From assembly GCA_963966185.1 (NCBI GenBank), contig CAWZYM010000294.1:186001-250000 (forward strand): DNA of 64,000 nucleotides. The letters are read 5' to 3'. The translations under genes and the position numbers were made by a program. The first letter of the stretch is position 1; each line of letters opens with the position of its first letter. The notes beneath the pieces were generated by a model. That model was not told the origin of the DNA, did not search any database, and saw only the letters and a list, made by a program, of their open reading frames with translations. The DNA is from Rhabditoides inermis (taxonomy: Eukaryota; Nematoda; Chromadorea; Rhabditida; Rhabditidae). Shown piece by piece: positions 1 through 11,586 of this stretch.

Positions 1-55
1 CGGACTCATGGTGCGTTGTGTCACTGCATGCGTCTTTAACGGGTGTCTCTTTCAG

Positions 56-2851
56 CTGGTGTACGCGATGGTGACTCAGCTGCGTCGCGAGGGCTGTCTG
101 CCGGCCGCGCACTCTTGCATGGGCCTCGCCCTAGGAGGAGTGCTCACTGTGACGTTCGCGTCGGTCGCCGGACTGGGCCTCGCCACTTGGTTCGGAATCG
201 AGTTCAACGCCGCCACCACGCAGATTGTGCCCTTCCTCACACTCGGAATCGGAGTCGACAACATGTTCATGCTCCTCCACAACTACCACGACGTGGTGCT
301 CATGACTGGACGGTGAGTGTGCGGGGAGGGGGTAGGCGGGGCGTTGATGGGCGGAGCTTGACTGTTTTGCTTTCAGACACGAGCTGGGTGTGTTGATGCG
401 CGAGACGGGCATGTCGATTCTGTGCACTTCGATCAACAACATTCTGTCGTTCCTCGCCGGAACGATGCTGCCGATCCCCGCCCTGAGGAGCTTCTGCGCG
501 CAGTCTTCGATCCTGCTCACGTTCAACTTCATCGCCATGCTCACCCTGTACCCGGCACTGATCTCTCTGGACCTGAAGAGGAGGAAGGCTGGCAGGAGGG
601 ACCTGCTGCTGTGTCTGTTCACTCAGGCGCCCGAGGAGGCGTACTCTATGATCACGAAGCCGGCTGTGCAGGAGAAGAAGACTGTGGGCGAGACGAACCC
701 CGCGTACCGCAACCTGATGGCTGGCGGGCGCGGCCAGATGTCTATGCTGAAGGAGGTGGAAATGGAGGAGGAGGACCGCGAGCCCGCCCCCTACTCGCTC
801 CACGCCGCCATCCGCAACTACTACATCCCCTTCATCTCCACCAAGGGAGTCAAGACGTTTGTGCTGATCATGACTGCCTGTCTGCTGGCCATGTCTGCTG
901 TGGGCATCAAGAATGCGCAGATTGGCCTGGAGCTGGCGGACATTCTGCCCGAGCACACTGCGCCGGCCGCGTTCCTCAAGGCGCGCGACCAGTACTTCTC
1001 ATTCTACCCCATGTTCGCAGTCATCAAGGGACCCATCGACTATGCCGCCAAGCAGAAGCAGATCGACAACTACAGGAACGAGATTGGTGAGTGGAGGGTA
1101 CTGTAGACTGTGTATGCATCTGTTGACTTTGCAGGTCGCTCTTCGTTTGTGATCAAGAACAAGCACGGCGCTCCGTCGGAGAAGTACTGGATGCAGCTGA
1201 TGAGGGAGTGGGTCGTGTCGCTCGACAAGTCGTTCAAGCAGGCCATCGCCAAGGGAATGTGAGTAGGGGATACGGTATCTTGTATTGGGTTGATGTACCA
1301 TGTCCCTTTCAGCATTTCGGTGGAGACGGGAGAGATTGTCGGCTACGAGGGCCACAATGGCTCGCTGCCGCAGCACATCATTTCGGAGGAGGCGCTGATT
1401 GCGTACCGACTGGTGTGCTCTCACGGAGACAAGTACCAGTGCAAGGGACGGGTGAGTGGGAGGGGCTGTCATGTTGGAACATGTATGTATGTTTCATAGT
1501 GGGAACTAGGGTGAGTTTGCGCGTTCGGGGTTAATGGTATGTGTGCAGATGCAGAATTCAATAATTTATACATTCAGGAGATTCATTTCAAGTTCATTTG
1601 CAGGTCGGCTATGTGGACCTGATTGACGCGTCGGGGGTGATCCGCCCGGACTCGTTCTACAATGTGTTGACTGCGTGGTTCTCGCAGGACAACATGATGT
1701 ACTACGTCTCGCAGGCCTCGTTCTTCCCCGCCCCTCCCAAGTGGTCCCCCGACGACCTGCCCAACCTGGTGCCGCCCGCCGAGCCACTCGCATACTCGCA
1801 GATCCCCTTCTACCTCACCGGACTCACCGGCACTCCCTCCATTGTCGAGATGATCAAGGAGATTCGCGAAAAGTGCGATGAGTTTGACGCGGCCGGCCTG
1901 CCCAACTTCCCCCAGGGCATTGCCTTCACCTTCTGGGAGCAGTACCTCCACCTGACTGGAAACCTGATGCAGGTGAGTGTACTCGGGTGGTCAACAAGGG
2001 TTACGGTAACCTGTTGCAGGCTATCGCGATCATTGCCCTGGCGGTGTTCTTTGTCATCTCCGTGCTGCTGTGGAACCCGTGGGCGGCTGCGTGTGTGCTG
2101 TCCATTCTGGTGTGCATGACTGTGCAGCTGGCTGGATTCATGGGATGGGCAGGCGTCAAGATGAACCCCGTATCCGCCGTCACTCTCATCACGGCTGTCG
2201 GAATCGGTGCGTCATAACTGTAGTTGTACTGTAAGTAGAGACTATCTTATACTTTGCTTGTCCAGAAGATCTGTTCACAGTTAGTAGTAGTCCGGATGAG
2301 CCATCTACGGTTTCAGTTTAGTAGAAGTAGTAGTAGTTGGTTTTAATTAGTAGGAACGAATTTCCGTCAAGGTAGAGTCTGACTGAAACTTACCCGTTGT
2401 GTTTGCAGGCGTCGAGTTCACTGCGCACGTTGTGCTGGCGTTCCTGACGGCCCTCGGCTCGCACGCGACTCGCACGGCCGCCGCCGTCGACAGGGTGTTC
2501 GTGCCCGTCATCCACGGAGCCCTCTCCACACTCCTCGGCATTCTCATGCTAGGATTCAGCGAGTTTGAGTGAGTTGGATCGATAAGGATACGGTAGTCAG
2601 TTACTGTATTGTACTCTTGCAGGTTCGTGGTGAAGTACTTCTTCGTGGTGATGTCTGCGCTGATCGTGATCGGTCTGCTGAACGGTCTGGCTCTGTTGCC
2701 GGTGCTGCTGTCTCTGGCGGGTCCTCGCTGCGAGGTGCGCCCCCTGGACGGCCGACCCCGCCTGCAGCTGCCGCCGCCCCTTAGGAGGAGGCAGCCAGTG
2801 GCAGAGACTGACGACGAGGACGAGCCTATCACCATGTACCCACGACAATAG
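56..2851 (+). CDS. ptc: Patched family protein, C-terminal half (5' end outside window)
   Basis: Exons 56-312, 377-1086, 1135-1258, 1313-1451, 1604-1972, 2020-2206, 2409-2568 and 2623-2851 join in one frame to 724 residues ending at TAG 2849-2851; all junctions are GT-AG and phases match. The first exon holds the end of the sterol-sensing domain with the TM4 motif GIGVDNMF, followed by HELGVLMRETG. The last two exons carry GIGVEFTAHV and the TM11-12 region typical of Patched (GALSTLLGILML, LLNGLALLPVLL). These are RND-type GxxxD/E helices thought to couple ions to sterol movement. The cytoplasmic tail is short and acidic, ending ITMYPRQ. Patched proteins act at the plasma membrane or apical epithelium; in nematodes PTC-1 serves the germline and PTC-3 the epithelium. 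I cannot separate PTC-1 from PTC-3 without the N-terminus. Confidence 0.9.
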
Positions 2852-3368
2852 GACAACGGACAGACAAGGAGGAGGTGATCCCTTTGGAGAGCGGGTGATT
2901 GTATAGATTGTGTGTGTGCACCGAGTAACCAAGTGCATAGTATATGTAATGGATGAGTTTTACCGCCTAACCATTCGCTGCTGATAGTTTTATTCGAGGC
3001 GGCGGTTGCGCGTCTTGTACTGATCTCCGGTATAACATTGTTTCCTTTTTCTTTCCTTCTTGTGTAATGAAATGACAATTGTATAAGCGTAGGAGGTTCT
3101 CTGCGAGAGCCGGCTTCGCTATGTTTCGGTGTTTCATTCTCGTGTCCCTGTGAGTGGACGGAGAGGGGCGGGGCGTGGATGGGCGGGGCTGTGAGGCTTG
3201 CTGACTGGCTCCCGCCTGTCTCACTCTGCCTCTCTCTGCCCCGCGTTTCGCTCAGATTGACCTACAGATTGTGTCAAGAATATTTATCTGCAGAGTTTCG
3301 ATATTTGATTGTATGATCTGTCGTGATCCCTTTCATTGCGGTGTGTTTTTTCGTTGTTTTCAGAGAAT

Positions 3369-3374
3369 AATAAA
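3369..3374 (+). terminator. Poly(A) signal of the Patched gene
   Basis: AATAAA in the sequence cagagaataataaatatg, about 520 bases past the Patched stop and 235 bases before the next start. It is the only canonical hexamer I noticed in this 3' UTR. Confidence 0.5.
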
Positions 3375-3608
3375 TATGTGTATATTACTTGTTTTTTTAT
3401 GTGTACAATGGAGAAATAGGAACATAAATAGTATTTTGCAATATTACGTTTGAAAAAATAGTGCTCACTGAATAGTTCCCGCGACGTGGCTTTTTTATAG
3501 CTTTCGCAGGGATGACAAAATAATAGCGTTTATGCGTGTATGAGAAAAAAGAGAAGACGCTCCGATCTCGGGAGAGCAAGGCACATCATTGACTGCGGCT
3601 GTACTGAA

Positions 3609-5011
3609 ATGATCAATCTTCTTCGTAAGAGGAAGCTGTATTCGACTCTTGTTCTGTTCATTGGAGCCGCTGTTGTGTACACATTGGCCTACGATCAGGT
3701 TTGAAATTACTTGTTGTTTTGAGTAATTGTCAATGATAGGGTTACATTGCGGCGGTACAGAACTATGATGCAGAGGTAGAGACTACCCCAGTGACGGTGA
3801 CGACTAGCACAAAAAGGAGCACTACCACTTCTTCTACTTCTACTACTACTACTACAGAGAAGCGGACAAATACCGAACAGAAGACGACGACGCCTGGGGT
3901 TGGTTGAACTTTTCCGATAAATCAGTTTCTGTTGCTGTACAAGACTGCCAGAAAGATTCTGCCTTTTTGTTTCATCAAGCGGGTTTTTTTTTGCATAATC
4001 GAATCTGACCTTATACAGACAACATGCTTTCATATTGCAGCCGGTGTCTCTCTCTGAATGGTCCGCCAGCCTCCCTCCCTCTGCTCTCGTCGTCGACCCC
4101 GCCTTCCTCCGACAGCTCAACACATCCCAGAACCCGTTCGGACGGAGCGGGCGAGTCAAGATTGCCGTCGATATGAGGTGGGCTACCGTACTTTCTTGCT
4201 TACGGTTTTGTGAATTGGCAGTGCGAAGGTGAACGTGCTCTCGTACTCCGATAAGTTCGACATCATCTTCTACAACAACAGTGTGTCCAAGGATTTTGTG
4301 GTGTTCGAAGACGATGTGCGGAGAGGCGTGCCGAGGTGGGGGGCGGGGTAAGAGGGGCGGGGCTAAGGGTACAATCAGGTCTGTTCTCTCGATGCCGAAG
4401 CCACTGCCCGACAATCCGGGCATGTTTCTAGAGCTGTGGGAGCGGTCAAGAATTATCGATTGCCTCAATCTCACTGTCACCAAGTGAGTTCAATCTCTCT
4501 CTTTCCCCTCTCTATCTCTCCCCGACCATCTCTCTCTTTCTTATCTCTCTTCAGCCGCAACTACACTGGTCCTCTCGTCATTCACCCTGACATTGTCTTC
4601 GATATGGCGCGATTTCGAGATGAGATGTTCACACTCGGAGTGATTGTGAATCTGGGAGAGGGAACGCTGCTGGGTGAGAGGGAGAGAGAGGGGGAGGGAG
4701 AGAGAGAACGGAGAGAGAGAAGGAGGGAGAGGGAGAGAGAGAGGAAGAAAGAGAGAGGGAGGAGAAGAATGTCGTACTTAGGTTGGTACCGCGAGTGTGG
4801 TCTCATCCCGCACACCACCGACTTGGATCTGTATGCGCCAGCCGAACACTTCAACGAAGCCAAGTACGAGCAGTTCAAGAACATGAAGACAGCGTTCATG
4901 ATCTTCCGAAGTGGCCGGGTGAGCCGAACTATCTCTCTCCCTCTCCCTCCTCTCTCCCCTTTTTTTCTCCCCTCTCCCCTTTCCTCTCTCCTCTCTCCTC
5001 TCTCCTCTCTC

Positions 5012-5063
<52 letters not shown>

Positions 5064-5328
5064 AAGGTACTATCTTCAGCCGGATTCGATCGAGCTAAAG
5101 TTCCATCTGGGCAATAAGACGACGAACACGGATGTGTTCATTCTGTACACAGCGGGGAACGAGAGCTATGTGGAAGGGACGGCGCCGTGGGGAGAACGGT
5201 CGAGATTCATGCATCCCAGGTGGGAAGAGGGAGGAGAGAGAAAGAGGAGATAGTAAGAGAGGAAGAGGGAGGGAGAGAAAGGGGAGCGAGAAGGGAGAGT
5301 GAGAGAGACAATAGAGAGAGAAAGAGAG

Positions 5329-5367
<39 letters not shown>

Positions 5368-6037
5368 GAGGAGGAGGAGGAGGAGGGAGGGAGAGAGAGG
5401 TTATCTAGAAGGAGAGTGAGAGAGAGAATAGTGAGAGAGAGAAGAGAGTGAGAGAGAGAGAAAAGAAGAAAGAAAGGTAGAGAGAGATGGTCACCCATTT
5501 TAGACTCACCTTCTGTTCTGCCATCTTCTACGACCACCTGTTTGTAATTCCCTGCAACGTGGCGGATCTAGTCGAGGTAGACTCTATTTCTCTTTCTCTG
5601 TCTCTCTCTCCATCTCTCTCTCCATCTCTCTCTCCATCTCTCTCTCCCCCCCTCTCTCTCTCTCTCTCTCTCTCTTTTCTCTCTCTCTCTCTCTCTTCCT
5701 CTCTCTCTCCTCCCTCACCTCCCTCTTTTAGTATCAGTACGGTCCGAACTGGCGTTTGGACACGGAATCTCGGAATTTCCAGTGGGACGGTGTGCTCAAC
5801 AAGCGATCCATGGGATACTACACAAAGTAAGTTGGATATTGTAACTTACTTATTCTATACACTTTGCTATGGTAGTAATTAACAATAGTTCCAAGTTGCT
5901 GTAACTAACTTAGTAAGACTATGATAGTAATAATACAGTATATCTGCTTCTACCGTACCACTTGCAGAGAGGAGATGAAGAAGGTGTACATGTACCGTCA
6001 CAGGAACGGAAAGGAGGAGTGGGGCGGAAACATGTAG
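3609..6037 (+). CDS. Fukutin/LicD-family type II membrane protein
   Basis: Eleven exons (3609-3698, 3761-3898, 4041-4177, 4222-4335, 4379-4483, 4555-4673, 4782-4918, 5080-5219, 5504-5576, 5732-5826, 5968-6037) give 405 residues in one continuous frame. Residues 1-30 form a signal anchor (basic RKRK, then a hydrophobic stretch). Residues 31-76 are a Thr/Ser-rich stem, probably O-glycosylated. The lumenal domain carries GEGTLLG followed by WYRECGLIPHTTDLD, the glycine-rich plus DxD signature of the fukutin/FKRP/LicD nucleotidyl-phosphotransferase fold, and a C-terminal YGPNW block. Fukutins transfer ribitol phosphate in the Golgi; the nematode relatives form an expanded family whose substrates are unknown to me. 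A TGA lies in frame just upstream of the chosen ATG. The acceptor at 3760 is chosen because the nearer one at 3739 opens a stop. Confidence 0.85.
4676..4767. repeat. GA-rich microsatellite in intron
   Basis: Imperfect (GA)n/(GGA)n tract that starts directly at the donor of the exon encoding GEGTLLG, so the donor reads gtgagagggagagag. It fills nearly the whole intron. Confidence 0.9.
4925..5060. repeat. CT-rich microsatellite in intron
   Basis: Imperfect (CTCTC)n passing into pure (CT)n, ending 19 bases before the acceptor at 5079 of the fukutin-family gene; it may act as an extended polypyrimidine tract. Confidence 0.9.
5224..5486. repeat. GA/GGA microsatellite in intron
   Basis: About 260 bases of GA-rich simple sequence with a pure GA core near 5335-5362 and a GGA run to about 5390, inside one intron of the fukutin-family gene. 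Confidence 0.9.
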
Positions 6038-6156
6038 CATGTTGCATGATGATAATGCATGTGATAATAATGATATAAAAATGATATAATAATGTATATG
6101 ATAATAATGAAGATGATGATAATGTATGTGGTTGTTGATATTGACTTGACAAGTTC

Positions 6157-6162
6157 AATAAA
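6157..6162 (+). terminator. Poly(A) signal of the fukutin-family gene
   Basis: AATAAA 120 bases after the TAG at 6035-6037, preceded by AT-rich, ataatgat-repeated 3' UTR. Confidence 0.6.
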
Positions 6163-6649
6163 TGTTTGTACGTATTGATGTTCGTCTCATAGTCAGCCCG
6201 TCAATTGAACTTCTATTGAGCTTTCAGTTTGATAGCGTCTTATGAGTATACGTTCCGGTTGTTCGAACGCAGGTTTCTTCGCCGGTGCCTGTGTACTGTT
6301 TTTCAGATCAGACCACCGAACCGTAGTTTGCTAGAGTGGTTAGATTTGTGCTCACAACTCGCTAGGAAGAAAACTGGTATTCGCAGCCTGAACTCCCAGG
6401 TCCTATTCCGACTGGTGAAAAATTAAAAAAATCTTTGCAAACAAACGCTTCATGATGATGTCGCCATCATAACAGAATTCAGAATTCAGAATTCAGAATG
6501 TTTATCTCGAATCAAGTAGCACAGTACAATTATGTAAATTACGGCAAGGTTACGGTAAAATACAGTAATGCAACGCCTACTGCGAGTCCCAATAACACGG
6601 ATTTCGGTAGTCCCGAGGATGCGTGTGCTATTGGTAGTGCTTGTCATCC

Positions 6650-6870
6650 CCTGCTTGCGGCTTCTGGGGAAGTTTCGATCTCGGCGGCGGAAGATCCGTG
6701 CTTCAACGATCGATCGCGAAGAGACGTCTCCGAGAGTTTCATCGTCTTCGAGGATTCCTCTCCAGTCTCAATGCCGTAGATGTAGAGAGTAGCAAAAGCG
6801 AATACCAGTCCAGTTAGTGTCCTCCGCCGCACAGCATTGTTCAGGGGTCGGGGGAATAACAGGGGAAGGC
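6650..6870 (-). other. Orphan signal-anchor-like coding stretch
   Basis: On the minus strand this stretch reads RRRTLTGLVFAFATLYIYGI and then a polar, Ser/Glu-rich stem for about 45 residues. A basic cluster followed by one hydrophobic helix and a polar stem is the same layout as the N-terminus of the plus-strand fukutin-family protein at 3609. No catalytic exon follows downstream on the minus strand (6640 down to 6040), and the frame ends in TGA shortly after. It may be the first exon of another family member that lost its body, or a chance open frame. Confidence 0.25.
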
Positions 6871-7004
6871 ACGCGACCGCCCGCTGGCAGAGAAAAGAAA
6901 AGAATGACATTTATATCATAACATTTATATGTGAAAACAACAATAATAACAAGCTAATTATTTATATAAAAGTTAACAAACACTACACGACATCATCAAC
7001 ATCA

Positions 7005-7607
7005 TCAGCTTTCACTTCCTCTCCCTCCCTCCTCCTCCTCCTTCATCAACTCTCGATACGCGAATTTCATCTCTTCTTCCGTATACTTGCCCACACTTTT
7101 CACGTTCTTGTGAGAAGAACTCCAGTCAAATGTGTCGGTCGGGTGAACCAAACGCCATTCCGAACCGTACTCGGTCTGATAGATAGAGGTAGAGAAAGAG
7201 GGGGGGAGAGAGAGGGAGAGAAAGAGAGGGGGGAGAGGGAGAGAGAGAGAGGGAGGGAGGGAGAGATGAGAGAGACCGACCTCGAGTATCTTTTCGGCGT
7301 CGCACGGAATGGTAAAGAGGTGGTTGTGCAGAATGGCGAAACAGTAGCTCTCGATTCTGCAAGAACTCTACTCTGCTTATCTTTCCTCCCTCTCCCCCTC
7401 TCTCCCTCTTTCTCTCTCTCTCTCTCTCCCTCTCTCTTCCTCCCCCCTCTCTCTCCCTTCCATGCCAATCCGCAGAAACATCTTGGCGCTAGTCATATTC
7501 CTCATTCTCTCGTATTTCTCCTTGGAAAAGAACTCGATGGGCGCGCAGAAATCGACATCGGTGGTGTCTGGGATGAAGGTGCACTCGCGGAACCAGCCTG
7601 GAACACC

Positions 7608-7655
<48 letters not shown>

Positions 7656-8708
7656 TCTCTTCCTCTCACTCCCTCTCTCTCTCTCTCCTTTCTCCCCTCT
7701 CTCTCCTTCGCCCTCTCTCTCACCCAGCAAGGTTCCCCCGCACAGGTGTGGTATCATGGAGTGTTCCAGGATGAGTTCGTCCCTCAGACGTGCCATTCCC
7801 TCTGTGTGATTGAGAAAGAAGAGAAGATGCTTGGTGACGTTGCGTCTGAAAAGGCAAAAAAAAAAACAACTACGTTTCCTTTTTTGACTCATAGAGCGAC
7901 CAAATTACATCAACTTCTTCAAACTATTTTCTACCAACTTTCAACCACTTCGAATTGATTCGAAAATGATCTCTTAAAGGAGGACTGACCACGATGTTGG
8001 TCTTCTCAACATCAAAATTTTTTTTTTCGAAAAGCAGTGCAATTTGAAAGTACTGTTTGGTTACCTGAATACTCACTCGACCTTCAGCCCCAGACAGTCG
8101 ACGAGACGCGAGCGCTGCCACATCTGCACGAACAACGTCACGTTCCCCGGTAAAGTCCTCCGAGACGTCCTTGTCGTAGAGGATGATGTCAAACTGCGGA
8201 TAGCTTCCGCGGTCCACGTTCGCCCTGGAGTTAATCGATAATCAATCGATACTCGATCGATATCTCTTGTCGACGGCAACCTTGACGCGCGCGTTGTGAG
8301 AGTGGGCGCCGGAGCGGAGTCGGTTGAGGAAGAGTGGGTCGACGACGATCGCAGTGGGGGGAAGGGAGTGCAGCCAGGCAGAGAGCGGAGAGGGGCGGGG
8401 AGAGAGAGCGGAGAAGGGGCAGGCTGAAGTGACAGTCGATCAATCGCTCAATCGTGTATCCAGAATATCTGTATACTGAGGTAAAGAGAAAGTCGTAATA
8501 AGAAAATCAACAATCCATTTTGTTATTTGACGGGAATCGTAAAGACCCGAAGAATTGACCGCGTCATGATCGACTGGCAGCGATTGAGGGAAGGAGGAGC
8601 GGGGAGTGTGGTGGTGAGGAAGACGCAGCAGACAACGACTGTGGCTAGCACAGCGAGAACAGTGCGCTGCCGGTCAATCATTGAGCGGGGGAGGAATGAT
8701 GAGGACAT
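7005..8708 (-). pseudogene. Degenerate fukutin/LicD-family paralogue, convergent with 3609-6037
   Basis: Read on the minus strand, blocks line up in order with the plus-strand neighbour: a signal anchor (ATG at 8708 or 8681), a block ending SLPPTAIVVDP, FDIILYDKDVSEDF, MWQRSRLVDCLGLKVE, RNVTKHLLFFLN...GGTLLG, WFRECTFIPDTTDVDF, HNHLFTIPCDAEKILE, and a terminal EYGSEWRL block ending at TGA 7005-7007. Lesions: about 25 residues are missing with a +1 slip after VSEDF, bridgeable only by a 43-nt intron with a weak donor; no GT donor follows the TTDVDF exon near 7455; and the neighbour's 47-residue exon (5080-5219) has no counterpart, only CT microsatellite. The last intron of the neighbour is also absent. 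The frames otherwise stay open and the TTDVD motif is intact, so decay is recent or the assembly has errors. Confidence 0.6.
7612..7731. repeat. CT microsatellite
   Basis: Pure (CT)n at 7612-7650 passing into imperfect CTCTCC repeats; occupies the intron between the GGTLLG and WFREC blocks of the minus-strand paralogue, the same intron that carries GA repeats in its plus-strand sister. Confidence 0.9.
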
Positions 8709-8814
8709 CACTGGTGAAATGACACACCCGACTAGGCTGATGCGGAACAAATAAGATTTGCATAGTCTCACACAGACACAGACGAAACAAGGCGTAGATA
8801 AATTGATAAATACA

Positions 8815-8820
8815 TTTATT
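8815..8820 (-). terminator. Poly(A) signal of the first SXP/RAL-2 gene
   Basis: TTTATT on the plus strand, AATAAA on the minus strand, about 90 bases after the stop at 8907. Confidence 0.55.
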
Positions 8821-8906
8821 ATCGGTTCATATGCACACATATACATTGGGCGCCGAGTACATTAGCCCGTTCAGCATACAGTACCCCATTCAGAGTACCG
8901 TACCCC

Positions 8907-9014
8907 TCAGAGACGTCCGGCGCGTCCGCCGCGGCGACCGCCGAAGAAACCCTCGTACAGCTTGCGGATCTCCTCGCGGGCAGACTTGGAGGCACCCTGG
9001 CAGAGGGAGGGAGT

Positions 9015-9060
<46 letters not shown>

Positions 9061-9896
9061 AGAGAGAGAGATGGGGGGGAGTGAGGGAGAGAGAGAGAGG
9101 AGAGAGTGAAAGGAAAAGAAGGAGAGAGAGTCTACCTTCATCAGCTGCTCCCTCTTCTCGTGCATAGCGTGGAGCTCCTTCTGGATGGCAGCCGCCTCCG
9201 GAGAGAGCTTCTTCACCTGAAAAACCAGGTGTTGTTCACTTGTTTACGTGTTTATTCGAAGTTCGTCAGGCGTATTTTCGATCCCTTTCCGCCTTGCCCC
9301 CAGTTTTTCATCTCGGACAAATCAGAGAAAGTGGGCCAGACAGCACTTTTCATGAAAAGAGTCGGGAGCGAGACAGAAATCACTGAATCATAGGCATTGA
9401 ACTTGAGCGCACATCACAATATAGTGTTTTTTTCCGTATTAGAAGATGAATTGCGGAAAAAGGGCATTGTTCTTTCCCATGATATCGCCAGTAAATGCTG
9501 CGCGCGAAACGTATACAAAAACACAATCTTCTCTTTTCTTCTTCTTCTCTGCCTCCTATCTCTCTCCCTATCTCTCTCCCTCTCTCTCCCTCTCTCTCTC
9601 TCTATCCCCCTCTCACCTTCTCGTCGAACTCCTTCTTCTTCTGCTCCATCTTCGCCTTGTGCTCCTGGTACGTCTTCAGCTCGTCTCCCTTCAGCTCTTT
9701 TTCGGCCAGCTCGTCGAACGCCGCCTGGACTACGGTACTTTGAATTGGAAACTACGGTATTTTAAATTTTAGTGGTACTGTAGTTGTGGCTTTCAATCGT
9801 CAATGTATATTGAAACCGCACCTTCTTCTCATCGAAGGTGAGAGACGAGTCCTGGTAGATGGCCTCGAACTTCTCCTGAAAGAGAAAAAGAGGTTG

Positions 9897-9951
<55 letters not shown>

Positions 9952-10305
9952 CCTCATTTCCTTGGACAGACCAGCCAGGAAGGCCATCGGTCCGCGCTTG
10001 TGCAGGTTCTTGCGAATGTCATGGGGAAGCGAGTCGAGCTGAAGATCACGGTAGAAGTACAGTAACCCAGGTTACGGTAGTACAGTAACCCTAAACTACT
10101 CACGATCTCGCGGGTGGCTTTCTTCTGCTCCTCGCACGTCTCCGTCTCCTCGTCCCACGCCCCCCACACGTCCATCATCTATACGGTACATTGAACAGGG
10201 TTACGGTATTTTGAAAATCGATTGTTATACCTTCTGCCTGGCCTCAGCCGGGAGCTTGGCGGTGAAGGGAGGGAGTCCGCAGGGAGGTCCCTACAAGAAC
10301 AGGGG

Positions 10306-10345
<40 letters not shown>

Positions 10346-10410
10346 CTCACCCTTCCTCCGAATGCCGCCGCAATGGCGAATAGAGCAGCGAGAGCGATGA
10401 GAGAGCGCAT
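8907..10410 (-). CDS. SXP/RAL-2 family (DUF148) secreted protein
   Basis: Eight exons on the minus strand (10410-10351, 10290-10231, 10178-10104, 10038-9952, 9875-9822, 9724-9617, 9216-9136, 8996-8907), all in phase 0, give 204 residues. Residues 1-16 are a signal peptide (MRSLIALAALFAIAAA). The mature part starts PPCGLPPFTAKLP and contains the helical, Lys/Glu-rich SXP/RAL-2 core (DELAEKELKGDELKTY, LSPEAAAIQKEL) that in parasites yields immunodominant secreted antigens; these proteins bind divalent cations or remain unassigned. Two cysteines are conserved with the paralogue at 14443 (CGLPP and ETCEEQ/DDCAEQ). The tail is Gly/Arg-rich (FGGRRGGRAGRL). A TATA box lies just upstream. The strong GC-ending codon usage suggests high expression. 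Confidence 0.9.
9011..9123. repeat. GA microsatellite in SXP/RAL-2 intron
   Basis: Pure (GA)n, a run of G near 9051-9060, then imperfect GA; it fills most of the last intron of the minus-strand gene. Confidence 0.9.
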
Positions 10411-10440
10411 CGTCGGTTGGTTGGTTCTGGGATCGGCTCG

Positions 10441-10449
10441 CTTTATATA
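10441..10449 (-). promoter_or_regulatory. TATA box of the first SXP/RAL-2 gene
   Basis: Minus strand reads TATATAAAG about 31 bases upstream of the ATG at 10410. Such close spacing implies a very short 5' UTR or initiation almost at the start codon. Confidence 0.55.
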
Positions 10450-11013
10450 CCACTCCCAGCTGATTTCATGATGCGCGATTCGTGACGATCTTTGTGGCAG
10501 GGAGAGAGACGGCGAGAGAGTGTGCAGACGGAGAGGCACAGGCAGCGAGAGCGGCGAGATAGGGGAGAGCAGACAGCACGCGCGCGCAGATATTTTTCGC
10601 TCCCTTTCAGCGTTAGTCAAACTGTGGCTGCTCATGAGTAGATCAGCATCAACTGCGAGGAAGTGTTCACCAAAGGACGACTTGGCGACGATCTTTCGAT
10701 GCCATTGGACCGGAAGTGACGCCATTGTGTCTAGATGACATCAGTATACTTTCTAGAGAGAAAGAGAATCGGTTTTCCCCCGTGAGTCAGACCGAAAACA
10801 ATAAATAAACAAATGCTTGAAAACCGAGCGTAAAAATAGAAATCTTAAACGAGATCTGCGCGCCAGGATTTTACATTGTACGGTTTGTGGATTGCTTTTT
10901 AGGAAAAGGAATGTACGGATGAAAGAAGAAGAGGAATACTACTTGTTAGTTCGAAAGAGTGAAGCTGTGCTATTTGTCGCGTGCCCACTCGCTTGTCATT
11001 CATGAGTGATGGA

Positions 11014-11057
<44 letters not shown>

Positions 11058-11336
11058 GGGGAAAGAGAGGGAGATGAGGCAAGAGGCAGGGAGAGAAGGA
11101 GTGTGAGAGTGAGCTCTTGTCACAACCAATATGACAGATCATTTACAAGTCAAATTTGATTGTTATCATTATCACTGAACCTTTTTGTGACCCAGACACC
11201 TATAAATCTTAAAAAAAAATTTCTTTGTCCGTTGTCGGAGTTGCGCCTTGTTGAAAAAAAAAGAAAGTGCCGTAGTCGGACATTTTCATTTTATCGTATA
11301 TGTTTTCGCGTTCAATACTTTTCCAAACTTTTCCAA
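10450..11336. other. Intergenic, no gene recognised
   Basis: Contains a (GA)n tract at about 11022-11055 and AT-rich sequence. Open frames are short and lack protein-like composition. Confidence 0.6.
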
Positions 11337-11380
11337 TTAAAGGCACAGAGGCGCTTAGTTTTTGACTTTGGTTTAGTACC

Positions 11381-11556
11381 GGTCAGTCTCTTCGAAACAC
11401 TCCCGAATGCCCCCAAAACACTTCGGAATTGCCTTTCGAATCGCCCTCATAACACTCCCGAATTGCCTTCGAAACACTCCCGAGTACCCCCGAACACTTC
11501 GGAATGCCTTGCTATGCCTCCGAAACACTCCCGAATGGCTTTCGAAGAGACTGACC
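11381..11556. repeat. Foldback with internal CACTCCCGAAT repeats
   Basis: A perfect 17-base inverted pair, ggtcagtctcttcgaaa (11381-11397) and tttcgaagagactgacc (11540-11556). It flanks degenerate repeats of the type cgaaacactcccgaatgcc, which appear about five times and themselves contain the inverted words CTTCGAA and ACTTCGGAAT. Confidence 0.75.
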
Positions 11557-11586
11557 GCACCTTTAATGGCTTGACCCATATAAACA

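Noticed and set aside
4436..5098. Long open frames full of Arg-Glu or Ser-Leu repeats
   Set aside because: Created by GA/CT microsatellites, which stay open in all frames; seen at many other sites in the window too.
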